This document shows, one piece after another, positions 16,819 to 25,958 of a stretch of 59,543 nt of DNA. Position numbers and translations under genes: made by a program. Positions within the stretch are counted from its first letter, which is position 1. Each line of letters begins with the position of its first letter. The stretch comes from Pseudomonadota bacterium (lineage in GTDB: Bacteria > Pseudomonadota > Alphaproteobacteria > Rhizobiales > Hyphomicrobiaceae): NCBI GenBank assembly GCA_023387235.1, contig JAEWIJ010000042.1, positions 1 through 59,543 on the forward strand, read 5' to 3'. The notes beneath the pieces were generated by a model. It made no database searches. It saw nothing but the letters and a program-made list of their open reading frames with translations, and was not told where the DNA came from.

Positions 16819-18135
16819 ATGAACGCACATGATGGGTCCAAAGCACCCGATGGCGACCGGACGGCATCGCTTCTGATCAAGAACAAAAAGGTCGAGATGC
16901 CGGTGCGATCGGGTTCGATCGGGCCCGACGTGATCGATGTCGGAAGGCTTTACCGAGAATCCGGCTGCTTCACCTACGACCCGGGCTTCACCTCGACCGC
17001 GAACTGCTCGTCGAAGATCACGTACATCGACGGCGAGGAAGGCATCCTGCTCTATCGCGGCTATCCGATCGAGCAGCTCGCCAAGGCGTCGAACTTCGTC
17101 GAAGTCTGCTACCTCCTGCTCCACGGCGAGCTGCCGTCCGCCGCGCAGTTCAAGGAATTCGACAACCACATCACGCGCCACACGATGGTGCACGAGCAGA
17201 TGACGCGGTTCTTCACCGGCTTCCGCCGTGACGCGCATCCTATGGCCATCATGTGCGGCGTGGTCGGTGCGCTTTCATCGTTCTATCACGACAGCACGGA
17301 CATTCACGATCCGCAGCATCGCGTCATCGCGAGCCATCGCATGATCGCGAAGATGCCAACGATCGCGGCGATGGCTTACAAGTACTCGGTCGGTCAGCCG
17401 TTCATCTATCCGCGCAACGATCTCGATTTTGCATCGAACTTCCTGCAGATGTGCTTCGCGGTTCCTTGCGAGCCTTACCAGGTCGATCCGGTGGTATCGA
17501 AGGCGCTCGACCGCATCATGATCCTGCACGCCGATCATGAGCAGAATGCGTCCACGTCGACGGTGCGCCTCGCGGGTTCTTCGGGCGCCAATCCTTTTGC
17601 CTGCATCGCGGCAGGCATTGCTTGCCTGTGGGGGCCCGCACACGGCGGCGCCAACGAGGCCGCGCTCAAGATGCTCGAGGAGATCGGGCACGTCAGAAAC
17701 ATCCCCGAGTTCATCAAGCGCGTGAAGGACAAGAACGAGGGCGTGCGCCTGATGGGCTTCGGCCATCGCGTGTACAAGAACTACGACCCTCGCGCGAAGG
17801 TCATGCAGGAGACCTGCCACGAAGTGCTCGCCAAGCTCGGCATCAAGGACGATCTCCTCGACGTCGCCATGGAGCTCGAGCGCATCGCGCTGCACGATGA
17901 CTACTTCATCGAGAAGAAGCTCTACCCGAACGTCGACTTCTACTCGGGGATCGTGCTCCGTGCGATCGGCTTCCCCGTTTCGATGTTCACGCCGCTCTTC
18001 GCCGTCTCGCGCACCGTCGGCTGGATCGCGCAGTGGAAGGAAATGATCGAGGATCCGGAGCAGAAGATCGGCCGCCCGCGTCAGCTCTACGTCGGTCCGA
18101 CCGAGCGCGACTACGTGACTGTCGAAAAGCGCTGA
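16819..18135 (+). CDS. gltA: Citrate synthase (type II)
   Basis: GltA condenses acetyl-CoA and oxaloacetate at the entry to the TCA cycle. The 438-residue length and N-terminal domain (ending about residue 60) are those of the hexameric NADH-regulated bacterial type. Catalytic residues are His275 (GPAHGG), His316 (GFGHRVYKNYDPR) and Asp373 (PNVDFYSG). The ATG at 16819 follows CAAAGGACATCGAC. The frame continues 19 codons upstream but without family similarity. A strong rho-independent terminator follows the stop by 25 nt. Confidence 0.97.
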   Translation: MNAHDGSKAPDGDRTASLLIKNKKVEMPVRSGSIGPDVIDVGRLYRESGCFTYDPGFTSTANCSSKITYIDGEEGILLYRGYPIEQLAKASNFVEVCYLLLHGELPSAAQFKEFDNHITRHTMVHEQMTRFFTGFRRDAHPMAIMCGVVGALSSFYHDSTDIHDPQHRVIASHRMIAKMPTIAAMAYKYSVGQPFIYPRNDLDFASNFLQMCFAVPCEPYQVDPVVSKALDRIMILHADHEQNASTSTVRLAGSSGANPFACIAAGIACLWGPAHGGANEAALKMLEEIGHVRNIPEFIKRVKDKNEGVRLMGFGHRVYKNYDPRAKVMQETCHEVLAKLGIKDDLLDVAMELERIALHDDYFIEKKLYPNVDFYSGIVLRAIGFPVSMFTPLFAVSRTVGWIAQWKEMIEDPEQKIGRPRQLYVGPTERDYVTVEKR

Positions 18136-18160
18136 GTAGATCGATCTTTCAGTATTTCGG

Positions 18161-18197
18161 GACCATCGACCGCAAGGTCGGTGGTCTTTTTGTTTTT
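18161..18197 (+). terminator. Rho-independent terminator of gltA
   Basis: Stem GACCATCGACC (18161-18171) / GGTCGGTGGTC (18176-18186) with one T-G wobble and tetraloop GCAA, then TTTTTGTTTTT. It ends exactly at the convergent lpxB stop, so lpxB transcripts also run into it from the other side. Confidence 0.93.
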
Positions 18198-19369
18198 CAG
18201 CGCTCGGCGTGCGCGAGGACGCGCATGGCAGCCGCGATCGCAGGTGAGGTGCCGGTCGTTATGGCATCGGGTATACGCGCGAGTGCCGCGAGCTGCGCCG
18301 CGCGCTCGGGCGTGTCGGTGAGCAGCGCCGCAAGTGCGGGCGCCAGTTGCTCCGGTACGCACGACTCCTGCATGAGCTCCGGAAAGGCGCGCTCACCGAG
18401 CACGAGATTGGCGAGCGCGAAATGCGGTGGCTTCACGAGTCGGCGGAAAAGGAGCGCCAGGCGATCGACGCGATAGGCGACAATCATCGGGCAACCTGCG
18501 AGGCCTAGCTCGAGCGTCACGGTACCCGAAGCGGCAAGCGCCGCATTCGCGAGCTTGAAGGCGCGGAACTTGTCGGCCTCGTCCTCGATGACGTGCGTCG
18601 GGAACGGCCATTGCTTCACGCGCTCGGTGACGAGATCGCGCACGTTCTCAACGGTCGGCACGATCACATCGAGCCGATGGCCCGTCGCACGCAGGGCCCG
18701 CAACGTCGCTGAGAAGGGATTCCACAACCGCGTGATCTCACTGCGGCGGCTGCCGGGCAGCACGAGCAGCACCGGCCGGCCCTCCTTCAGGTCGAAGCGC
18801 TCGCGAAGCCCCTGCGGATCGAGCGCGTCGATCCAGTGTCGGCGCTCGATCAGCGGATGGCCGACGTACGTGCAGGGCGGACCGCCGAGACGCACGTGCA
18901 CGTCGGGCTCGAAGGGCAGCAGCGCCAGCACCTCGTCGATGTAGGCGCGCATGCGCGGCGCGCGCCATGAGCGCCACGCCCAAACACTCGGCGAGACGTA
19001 GTCGACGATCGGCAGATTTGGCTGCGCCTTGCGGATGCGACGCGCGACACGATGCGTGAACTCAGGCGCGTCGATGATGACGACCGCATCGGGTGCGCAA
19101 TCGATGGCCGCGCTCGCCGTCTGGCGGATGCGGCGGAGGAGCTGCGGCAGATGCTCGATGATGGCAGCCGGACCAATGACGGCGATGTCGCTCATGGGAA
19201 AGAGCGAGTTCATGCCCGCGGCGGCCATGCGCGGACCACCGACGCCGAAGAACGTGGTGCCCGGCCTCAGTGCCGTGAGCGCCATCATGAGGCGCGCGCC
19301 GAGCGCATCACCCGAATGCTCGCCGGCAACGAGAAAAAGGCGCGGCGAACGCTTCGGCACCCCGCTCAT
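18197..19369 (-). CDS. lpxB: Lipid-A-disaccharide synthase
   Basis: LpxB joins lipid X to UDP-2,3-diacylglucosamine to form the lipid A disaccharide at the inner membrane. The 390-residue protein opens with LFLVAGEHSGDALGARLM, and carries VIIDAPEFTHRVARRIR, the VSPSVWAWR motif and the GTVTLELGLAGCPMIVAY donor-site motif. The start ATG at 19369 overlaps the lpxI stop by 4 nt (ATGA). It is the last gene of the leftward lipid A run and is convergent with gltA. Confidence 0.96.
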   Translation of the reverse strand: MSGVPKRSPRLFLVAGEHSGDALGARLMMALTALRPGTTFFGVGGPRMAAAGMNSLFPMSDIAVIGPAAIIEHLPQLLRRIRQTASAAIDCAPDAVVIIDAPEFTHRVARRIRKAQPNLPIVDYVSPSVWAWRSWRAPRMRAYIDEVLALLPFEPDVHVRLGGPPCTYVGHPLIERRHWIDALDPQGLRERFDLKEGRPVLLVLPGSRRSEITRLWNPFSATLRALRATGHRLDVIVPTVENVRDLVTERVKQWPFPTHVIEDEADKFRAFKLANAALAASGTVTLELGLAGCPMIVAYRVDRLALLFRRLVKPPHFALANLVLGERAFPELMQESCVPEQLAPALAALLTDTPERAAQLAALARIPDAITTGTSPAIAAAMRVLAHAER

Positions 19370-20685
19370 TTCGCCCCTCTGCCGTTGGCTGCGTCCGGCG
19401 CCATGATGAACAAGCGATGCCGGTCGGCGGCACGCACGAGCAACCGCGCGAGCGACGCCTCCGCCTCGACACGGCCGACGATCGCGACGCCGGCAAGAGC
19501 CGCCCGCGCAGCAAGCGCCAGAACGGCATCCATGCTTCCAGCATCCGTGCCGATGTCCTCGATCGCGGCGACGACGAGCACGCCCATGCGGCGCTTGAAT
19601 GTTCTGAGGCCCCAATGGCTCGGCCGCCGCCCGCTCAACATGCGGTGAATGCCGAGCGCGCCATCGACACGCTGAACGTGCTCGCCGAGTACCAGCACGG
19701 CGCGTCCGGCATCGTGTGCGGTCAGTACCGCAAGGGCGCGCGCGCCGATCGCGGCGTCGTGACGCTCCGACGCCGCGGCGCGCCTGCCGCCGATCGTGCG
19801 GAATGCGGGTAGCGAGGGCGAGACCTTGTTCTCCGTCGCGCCGCCATCCTCGATGCCGGCAATGAAGAGGCCGAGTTCATCGGCCAGTGCAATCGTGCGC
19901 GCGCGCTCGATGACGAGCGAACGCCCGGCAGCAACGACGATGCCGGAAAGGCCGCACGCGTGCGCGCGCTCCACGGTGCGCGGCCCGATCGCAGGGAGAT
20001 CAACGCGCAGCTCCTGGCCGGGCTTCGGCATTTTGACAAGCACGGCGCCGTATGTTGGTTGCGCGTCCCCGCAACCAGCTTTTTGTCCGGCGGCCTCGAC
20101 CTGCGCAAGCATCTCGTCCGTGCCGCGCACGCCCTCGACGGCAATGATGCGATCCTCCGTCGCGACCGCGCCCTGCCCGACGTCGAACGCACCGAGCGCA
20201 CTGAGGAGCGCTGCGGCACGCGACATGGCTCGCGTGCTGGCGGGGCTCGGTTCCAGCCGGCCGAGCGCGCCCGCGTGCGCCAGAAGGTGCGGCGCGATCC
20301 GGTCGACGCCGATGACCTCGAATCCTTCCTTCTCGAAGAATCGCACCACCCGGCGCAGCACACTGTCGTCGCCGCCGCGCGTCAGGCTGAGGGCCGTTCG
20401 AATGGCGCGGAAGAAGCCATGATCGACACGGATCTTCAGCAGGTTGGGACGGCGCAGCGCGCCAGCGATGACAAGCTGGCGGCAGCCGGCGCGCTTGAGG
20501 CTCGTCAGCATCCCGCCGACCTGCCCGATGTTCCGGATCGTATGCGAGTACGCCGCGATGCCGGGCTCCGCGAATCCCTCGATGCCGACGATATGAACCT
20601 GACGTCCGGCCTTCAGCGCCGCTTCCGCGATCTCGACCGGCAGGCTGCCCGCGCACGCCAGAATGCCCAAGGGCCCCTGATCCAT
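19366..20685 (-). CDS. lpxI: UDP-2,3-diacylglucosamine pyrophosphatase LpxI with duplicated C-terminal domain
   Basis: LpxI hydrolyses UDP-2,3-diacylglucosamine to lipid X and replaces LpxH in alphaproteobacteria. Residues 1-279 match the usual protein: N-terminal GILACAGSLP, LTRGGDDSVLRRVVRFFE, and the C-terminal domain with Asp229 in RVDLPAIGPRTVE, the expected catalytic position. The usual length is about 280, but this one is 439. Residues 329-430 resemble 172-278 again (VDGALGIHRML against VEGVRGTDEML; ADRHRLFIMA against ADELGLFIAG) but lack the DxPxIGPxT core. The start ATG at 20685 follows lpxA by 22 nt, and it overlaps lpxB by 4 nt. Confidence 0.94.
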   Translation of the reverse strand: MDQGPLGILACAGSLPVEIAEAALKAGRQVHIVGIEGFAEPGIAAYSHTIRNIGQVGGMLTSLKRAGCRQLVIAGALRRPNLLKIRVDHGFFRAIRTALSLTRGGDDSVLRRVVRFFEKEGFEVIGVDRIAPHLLAHAGALGRLEPSPASTRAMSRAAALLSALGAFDVGQGAVATEDRIIAVEGVRGTDEMLAQVEAAGQKAGCGDAQPTYGAVLVKMPKPGQELRVDLPAIGPRTVERAHACGLSGIVVAAGRSLVIERARTIALADELGLFIAGIEDGGATENKVSPSLPAFRTIGGRRAAASERHDAAIGARALAVLTAHDAGRAVLVLGEHVQRVDGALGIHRMLSGRRPSHWGLRTFKRRMGVLVVAAIEDIGTDAGSMDAVLALAARAALAGVAIVGRVEAEASLARLLVRAADRHRLFIMAPDAANGRGAK

Positions 20686-20707
20686 CCCCGTCCCCGCGAG
20701 CCGCTCG

Positions 20708-21565
20708 CTACTCCGCGTCGTCACGGGGCGTGCAGAGCGACTTCTTTCGGTCGGCACGGATGTAGGCGACGATCTCCTGGACGATCGGATTGTCCTCGAA
20801 GGACGCCGCGACATCGTCGACGCGCTCCTTGAGCGTGCCTTCGTCGGCAAAGAGCAGGCGATAGGCGCGCCGCAAGGCATGGATCTGCTCGCGCGTGAAA
20901 CCGCGCCGCTGCAGGCCGACGATGTTGAGGCCGCTGAGTCGCGCGCGGTTACCGACGGCCATGCCGTACGGAATGAGATCGTTCTCCAGGCCGGACATGC
21001 CGCCGACGAAGGCGTGCGCGCCGACGTGCGTGTACTGGATCACGGCCGCGCCGCCGCCGAGGATCACGTAGTCGTCGACGCGGCAATGGCCGGCGAGCAT
21101 GACGTTGTTGGAAAAGATGACGTTGTTGCCGACGTGGCTGTCATGGCCGACGTGCGAGTTGGCGAGGAAGGCGCACTTGTTGCCGACCGTCGTCGCCATG
21201 CCGCCGCCGCTCGTGCCGGGGTTCATGGTCACGCCCTCGCGGATCATGCAGTCCGTGCCGATCGTCAGCGTCGAGGGCTCGCCAGCGTACTTGAGATCCT
21301 GCGGCTGATGACCGAGCGAGGCAAAGGGGAAAACGCGCGTCCGCGCACCGATCGTCGTGCGCCCGGCCACCGCGACGTGGCTCATCAGCTCGCAGCTCTC
21401 GCCGAGACTGACATGGCCGCCGATCGTGCAGTGCGGCCCGATGCGCACGCCTTCGGCGAGTTGCGCGCCGGCCTCGACGATCGTGAAGGGCCCGATCTGC
21501 ACGCCCGGCCCGAGCTCGACTTCGCTCGAGACGACGGCAGTCGGGTGGATTACCGCATCAGCCAT
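20708..21565 (-). CDS. lpxA: UDP-N-acetylglucosamine O-acyltransferase
   Basis: LpxA transfers a 3-hydroxyacyl chain from ACP to UDP-GlcNAc, the first lipid A step. The 285-residue protein shows left-handed beta-helix hexapeptides through about residue 185 and a helical C-terminus. ANSHVGHDSHVG at 135-146 contains His141, aligned with the catalytic His125 of E. coli; GHQPQDLKYAGE is also typical. It is slightly longer than the E. coli enzyme (262). It overlaps fabZ by 8 nt and precedes lpxI by 22 nt. Confidence 0.96.
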   Translation of the reverse strand: MADAVIHPTAVVSSEVELGPGVQIGPFTIVEAGAQLAEGVRIGPHCTIGGHVSLGESCELMSHVAVAGRTTIGARTRVFPFASLGHQPQDLKYAGEPSTLTIGTDCMIREGVTMNPGTSGGGMATTVGNKCAFLANSHVGHDSHVGNNVIFSNNVMLAGHCRVDDYVILGGGAAVIQYTHVGAHAFVGGMSGLENDLIPYGMAVGNRARLSGLNIVGLQRRGFTREQIHALRRAYRLLFADEGTLKERVDDVAASFEDNPIVQEIVAYIRADRKKSLCTPRDDAE

Positions 21566-22064
21566 TCTTTTGAGCCGCGAAGGCGCGCGCTTCGGCCGAG
21601 TCCGCGATCATCGCGCTGACCTCCGCCTCCGCCACGACATGACCATTGACCCGCGCTTCGCCGTAGAACCGCCAGACGCGGCCCCGGCTGCGGAGCTTGC
21701 GGACATGATAGTGGAGTTGGTCGCCCGGCACTACCGGACGGCGGAACTTCGCCTTGTCGATCCCCATGAAATAGACGACCTGCGGATTGTAGTCCTCGCC
21801 GAGGCTCGCGACGCAAAGTGCGCCGGCGGTCTGCGCCAGTCCCTCTATGATCAGCACGCCGGGCATCACGGGGAACTGCGGAAAGTGCCCCTGGAAGAAC
21901 GGCTCGTTGATCGTGACGTTCTTGATGCCGACGCAGCTCTCGTCACCGTCCATGTCCTGCAGGCGGTCGATCATGAGGAACGGATAGCGATGCGGCAGCA
22001 GCTTCATCACCCGCGCAATGTCCGCAGTGCCGAGCTTCTTCCCGGTATTGATCGTCTCTTGCAT
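21558..22064 (-). CDS. fabZ: 3-hydroxyacyl-ACP dehydratase FabZ
   Basis: FabZ dehydrates 3-hydroxyacyl-ACP in fatty-acid elongation and competes with LpxA/LpxD for the same substrates. From the ATG at 22064 it has 168 residues, with LLPHRYPFLMIDR, the catalytic His60 in GHFPQFPVMPG and Glu74 in IIEGLAQ. A GTG two codons upstream (22070) is an alternative start with GAGG at better spacing. The end overlaps lpxA by 8 nt. The 168-170 residue length is a little above the usual ~150 because of a C-terminal tail. Confidence 0.95.
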   Translation of the reverse strand: MQETINTGKKLGTADIARVMKLLPHRYPFLMIDRLQDMDGDESCVGIKNVTINEPFFQGHFPQFPVMPGVLIIEGLAQTAGALCVASLGEDYNPQVVYFMGIDKAKFRRPVVPGDQLHYHVRKLRSRGRVWRFYGEARVNGHVVAEAEVSAMIADSAEARAFAAQKNG

Positions 22065-22114
22065 GGCCACTCACCACATCCTCAAAATCAAAATCCTGGT
22101 CGACGCCCGGCCGC

Positions 22115-23185
22115 TCAGGCCTCCTCGCCGCCATCCTGGTCCGCACCGGCCGCCCGTTCGCTCGCGAGACGGCGCAGCGTCACCCGCTCGCGCGTCCATT
22201 CGCGGATCGGCATGGCGGGCGTGCCGACCATGCGGGACCGCGGCGGCACATTCTCGGTGACATGCGAGGCGCCCGCGATCTGCGCGCCGGCGCCGACCTT
22301 GAGATGGCCCGCGACCCCGGACTGCCCGCCCATGACCACAAAATCATCGAGCGCTGCGGAGCCCGCAATTCCGGTCTGGGCCACGATCACGCATCGCCGT
22401 CCGATGACGACGTTGTGCCCGATCTGCACCAGATTATCAATTTTTGTGCCTTCTCCTATGACGGTATCCTTAAGAGCACCCCGGTCGACGCAGGAATTTG
22501 CCCCGATTTCAACGTCATCCTGGATGATCACGCGGCCGATCTGCGGGACCTTGAGGTGCCCGCTGCCGCCCATGGCGAACCCGAAGCCGTCCTGGCCGAT
22601 GCGCACGCCGGCATGGAGGATGACCCGGTCGCCGACGAGCGCGTGGGTCAGCGAGACCCCGGGCCCGATGTAGCAATCACGCCCAACGGTCACCCGGTAG
22701 CCGACCAGCGCGCCGGCGGCGATCGTCGTCCCCTTGCCGATCCAGGCCTCGCGGCCGACCACGGCCCCAGGCTCGATGATGGCGCCGGGCTCGATGCGCG
22801 CCGTTGGATGGATGGGCGCCGCGCCCGCCTCGCGTGCGTCGTAGCCGGCCGTCTTGGGCTTCAGCGAGGTTGGATAAAACGCCTGGAGTGCCAGCGCGAA
22901 GCCGCGATAGGGCGCCGGCATGAGCAGCGCCGCGACGCCGGCCGGCAGGCGCTCCGCAAAGGCCGGCGCGATGATGCAGGCCGCCGCGCCGGTCGAGGCG
23001 AGCTGCTCGAGGTACCTGCGGTTGTCGACGAACGTCAGATGCGTGGCGCCGGCCTCGCCCAGCGGGCGCAGGTCGTCGAGGGACCGGCCACCGTCGTCGC
23101 CGGAGCGGAGCGTCGCGCCGATCCGACCAGCGATCTCGGCTGCGGTGAACGGTCCCGCACGCTCGAAGAAACCTGGATGCTCCAT
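22115..23185 (-). CDS. lpxD: UDP-3-O-(3-hydroxyacyl)glucosamine N-acyltransferase
   Basis: LpxD adds the second hydroxyacyl chain, N-linked, in lipid A synthesis. The 356-residue protein has the N-terminal uridine-binding domain (about 1-105, including LTFVDNRRYLEQL), then hexapeptide repeats with NLVQIGHNVVIGRR bearing the catalytic His, and a C-terminal helix. The start ATG at 23185 is followed by the expected N-terminus; the frame upstream is not similar. A 151-bp gap separates it from bamA, and 44-50 bp from fabZ. Confidence 0.95.
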   Translation of the reverse strand: MEHPGFFERAGPFTAAEIAGRIGATLRSGDDGGRSLDDLRPLGEAGATHLTFVDNRRYLEQLASTGAAACIIAPAFAERLPAGVAALLMPAPYRGFALALQAFYPTSLKPKTAGYDAREAGAAPIHPTARIEPGAIIEPGAVVGREAWIGKGTTIAAGALVGYRVTVGRDCYIGPGVSLTHALVGDRVILHAGVRIGQDGFGFAMGGSGHLKVPQIGRVIIQDDVEIGANSCVDRGALKDTVIGEGTKIDNLVQIGHNVVIGRRCVIVAQTGIAGSAALDDFVVMGGQSGVAGHLKVGAGAQIAGASHVTENVPPRSRMVGTPAMPIREWTRERVTLRRLASERAAGADQDGGEEA

Positions 23186-23336
23186 ACGCCGGGGCACCTT
23201 CCAAATGGCGGCCAAAGGGCAGCTTGTGTCAAAGGGCGACGGTCCGAGGGCCGAGCGCTGGCCCCATATAGCAAACGCGTGCCCCGAAGGCACGCGCTGC
23301 TGTGTGTCAAACGTTCAGATCTCTCGGACCACCCGA

Positions 23337-25721
23337 TCAGAAGCGGGTGCTGGCACCGAAGCGGAAGACCTGCTCCTTGTCGTAGTCTTCCTTGACCAGC
23401 GCCCAGCCGAAGTCGCCACGGAGCGGCCCGAGCGGGGAGTTCCACATGATGCCGAAGCCGGCGGACACGCGGATTCCAGCGCCGTCCTTGATATTGACGA
23501 CACCCTTGCTCGGATCGCTGGGATCCTCGAGCTGACCATTCAGCGCTTTCACGCTGTTCGAGATACCGAACAGTGAGCCCGCGTCCACGAACACGGCACC
23601 CGAGATGCCGAGCTCATCCGGCACGAACGGGATCGGGAAGCGCACCTCGGCCGTACCCACGTAGTAGGTGTGACCACCAAGGCTGTCGTCCGTCGTCAGG
23701 TCGCGCGCGCCGATGCCGATGCGATCGAAGCCGCGGATCGTCTCGCCGCCCTTGTAGAACTGGTCGAGCAGACGGACCTCGTCACCACCCCAGCCCAGGA
23801 TGTGACCACCGGCGACGCGTCCGACGAACGTGATGCGCTCGGTGATCGGGTAGTAGTAGCGCGCCTCGCCCTGGAAGCGGACGTACTGCACGTCGCCACC
23901 GACACCCGCGAAATCGACGCCGCCGTTCAGATAGTAACCGGAGGTTGGCGTCTTCGTGTGATTGCGCCGGTCATACGTCAGCGAGGTGCCGATCGACGAT
24001 GTCCAGTAGTCGAAGCTGTTGCCGGTGCCGGCCAGCTCCCTGATGGCACGCGATGCATCGTCGCTGATGTCGTTCATCTCGTCATAGCTGAGCGTGTAGT
24101 TCGTGTTCAGCCAGAGATACTCGGTCAGCGGCGCGCCGAGACGGACAGTACCGCCAGCCCGCGTGTGCTGGAAGGGCTGGAAGTCGTACTTCTCCGTAAT
24201 GCGATAGAAAAGATCGAAGCCGGCAGCCAGATTGCGGTCCATGAACCGCGGCTCGGTGAAGCTCAGATCGACCTGCAGGCGCTCCAGCGAGCCGCCGAGC
24301 TTCAGGCGCAGGAACTGCCCCTTGCCCATGAAGTTGCGCTCGGTGAAACCGATGTCGCCGATGATGCCTTCCTGCGTCGAGTAGCCGGCGCCGAAGGAGA
24401 TTTCGCCCGTCGGCTGTTCGACCACCGTCACGTCGAGGATAATACGGTCCTCGGCCGAGCCGGGCCGGCGCTTGATGTCGACGCCCTTGAAGAGGCCGAG
24501 GTTCTGCAGGCGCTTCTTCGCGGAATCGACCAGCAACGGATTGTAAGCGTCGCCCTCGGCCAGCCGGAACTCACGCCGGATCACGTAGTCGCGCGTGCGC
24601 AGGTTGCCGATGACGTTGATGCGCTCGACATAGATGCGCGGCCCTTCGTCGATCACATACGTCAGCGCGATCACGCGACCCACCGCATCGCGATCGGCGC
24701 GCGGGCGGACGCGGGCGAAGGTGACGCCGCGCTCGGTCAGCACGAGCGTGAGCTGCTCGACGGACTTGTCGATCTCGGCGGCATTGAAGGTGCTGCCGGT
24801 GTGCGTGATGATGTAGCGCGAGAGATCGCTGGAATCGAGCCCGGGAATCTTGCTCTCGATGCGCACGTCACCGAACGCGTAGGGCTCGCCTTCCTCGATC
24901 ACGAAGGTGACGAAGAAGCCCGAACCGTCGCGGTCGAGGTGGACGTCGGCCGCGACGACGCGCACGTCGGCGTGGCCGTTCTTCAGGTAGTACTGGCGCA
25001 GCAGCTCGCGATCGAGGTTCAGGCGGTCGGGATCGTAGAACGCCGTGCCCTTGAGGAAGTCGAACCAGCTCTCCTGCGTCGTCGTGACGATGTCGCGGAG
25101 CTGCGAGTCGGAGAAGTACCGGTTTCCGACGAACTGGATGCTCTTGACCTTGGTCGCGCCGCCCTCGTTGATCTCGAAGACGAGGTTCACGCGCCCATGG
25201 TCGAGCTCGATGATTTTCGGCTCGACGGTCGCGGAGAAGCGGCCCTGGCGGCGATAGACGTCGAGGATGCGCTGGACGTCGGCCTGCGCCTTGGCGCGCG
25301 TGAAGACGGAGCGCGGCTTGAGCTGCACTTCGCTCTCGAGCGTGGCCTTGTCGACCTGGCTGTTACCCTCGAAGGCAATCTGGTTGATCACCGGGTTCTC
25401 GACCACGGTGACGGTCACGATGCCGCCGCTGCGATCGATCCGCACATCGGAGAACAGCCCCGTGGCGAAGAGCGCCGTGATCGACTGGTTGGCACGCGCC
25501 TCACTGTACGCATCACCAACCGAGAAGCGCAGATACGACCGAACTGTCTCGGGCTCTACGCGGCGGTTACCCGCGACCTGGATTTCGCGAACGCGAAGAT
25601 CCTGCGCCTGCGCCTCGACTGCGATCAGCCCGAAGCCCCCCGCGAAACCAACCGCGAGGGGGGCCAAAAGCGCCAGGACAAGCGCGATCGAAGATCCCCC
25701 AATCCCCAACTTCCGCAACAT
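23337..25721 (-). CDS. bamA: Outer-membrane protein assembly factor BamA
   Basis: BamA is the Omp85 core of the BAM complex that inserts beta-barrel proteins. From the ATG at 25721 (AAGG 6 nt upstream) it has 794 residues: signal peptide to about AQAQ near residue 40, five POTRA domains (about 42-420) and a 16-strand barrel (about 420-794). The barrel includes the lid-lock motif IRGFDRIG and ends in an aromatic residue (ASTRF), the signal for its own insertion. A second ATG two codons upstream has no spacing for the ribosome site. It sits between rseP and lpxD, the standard order. Confidence 0.97.
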   Translation of the reverse strand: MLRKLGIGGSSIALVLALLAPLAVGFAGGFGLIAVEAQAQDLRVREIQVAGNRRVEPETVRSYLRFSVGDAYSEARANQSITALFATGLFSDVRIDRSGGIVTVTVVENPVINQIAFEGNSQVDKATLESEVQLKPRSVFTRAKAQADVQRILDVYRRQGRFSATVEPKIIELDHGRVNLVFEINEGGATKVKSIQFVGNRYFSDSQLRDIVTTTQESWFDFLKGTAFYDPDRLNLDRELLRQYYLKNGHADVRVVAADVHLDRDGSGFFVTFVIEEGEPYAFGDVRIESKIPGLDSSDLSRYIITHTGSTFNAAEIDKSVEQLTLVLTERGVTFARVRPRADRDAVGRVIALTYVIDEGPRIYVERINVIGNLRTRDYVIRREFRLAEGDAYNPLLVDSAKKRLQNLGLFKGVDIKRRPGSAEDRIILDVTVVEQPTGEISFGAGYSTQEGIIGDIGFTERNFMGKGQFLRLKLGGSLERLQVDLSFTEPRFMDRNLAAGFDLFYRITEKYDFQPFQHTRAGGTVRLGAPLTEYLWLNTNYTLSYDEMNDISDDASRAIRELAGTGNSFDYWTSSIGTSLTYDRRNHTKTPTSGYYLNGGVDFAGVGGDVQYVRFQGEARYYYPITERITFVGRVAGGHILGWGGDEVRLLDQFYKGGETIRGFDRIGIGARDLTTDDSLGGHTYYVGTAEVRFPIPFVPDELGISGAVFVDAGSLFGISNSVKALNGQLEDPSDPSKGVVNIKDGAGIRVSAGFGIMWNSPLGPLRGDFGWALVKEDYDKEQVFRFGASTRF

Positions 25722-25958
25722 CGGCATCCTTATCGTCTGCCTTTTCTTGCCGTTCCCCCAAAAGCGGCGCAGCGCCCGGCTTTAGTCGAGCTGCGCCTTC
25801 GCGTGCGTGGTCTCCCTATCAGGTACCCACGTCGGCCGGTCCCCACCGGCACTCTCGGCGCCCATGGTTGTACCCACGAAACGCCGACACCCGACTGAAC
25901 TTAATTAACGATTCACCCCCCTTGATGGAAGTGGCAAGAATAACGCACCGACCCGAAT

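Noticed and set aside
23670..25898. 742-codon open frame on the plus strand
   Set aside because: It is antisense to bamA, rich in Asp, Ala, Arg and Val with no recognisable domain, as expected from a GC-rich third-codon effect.
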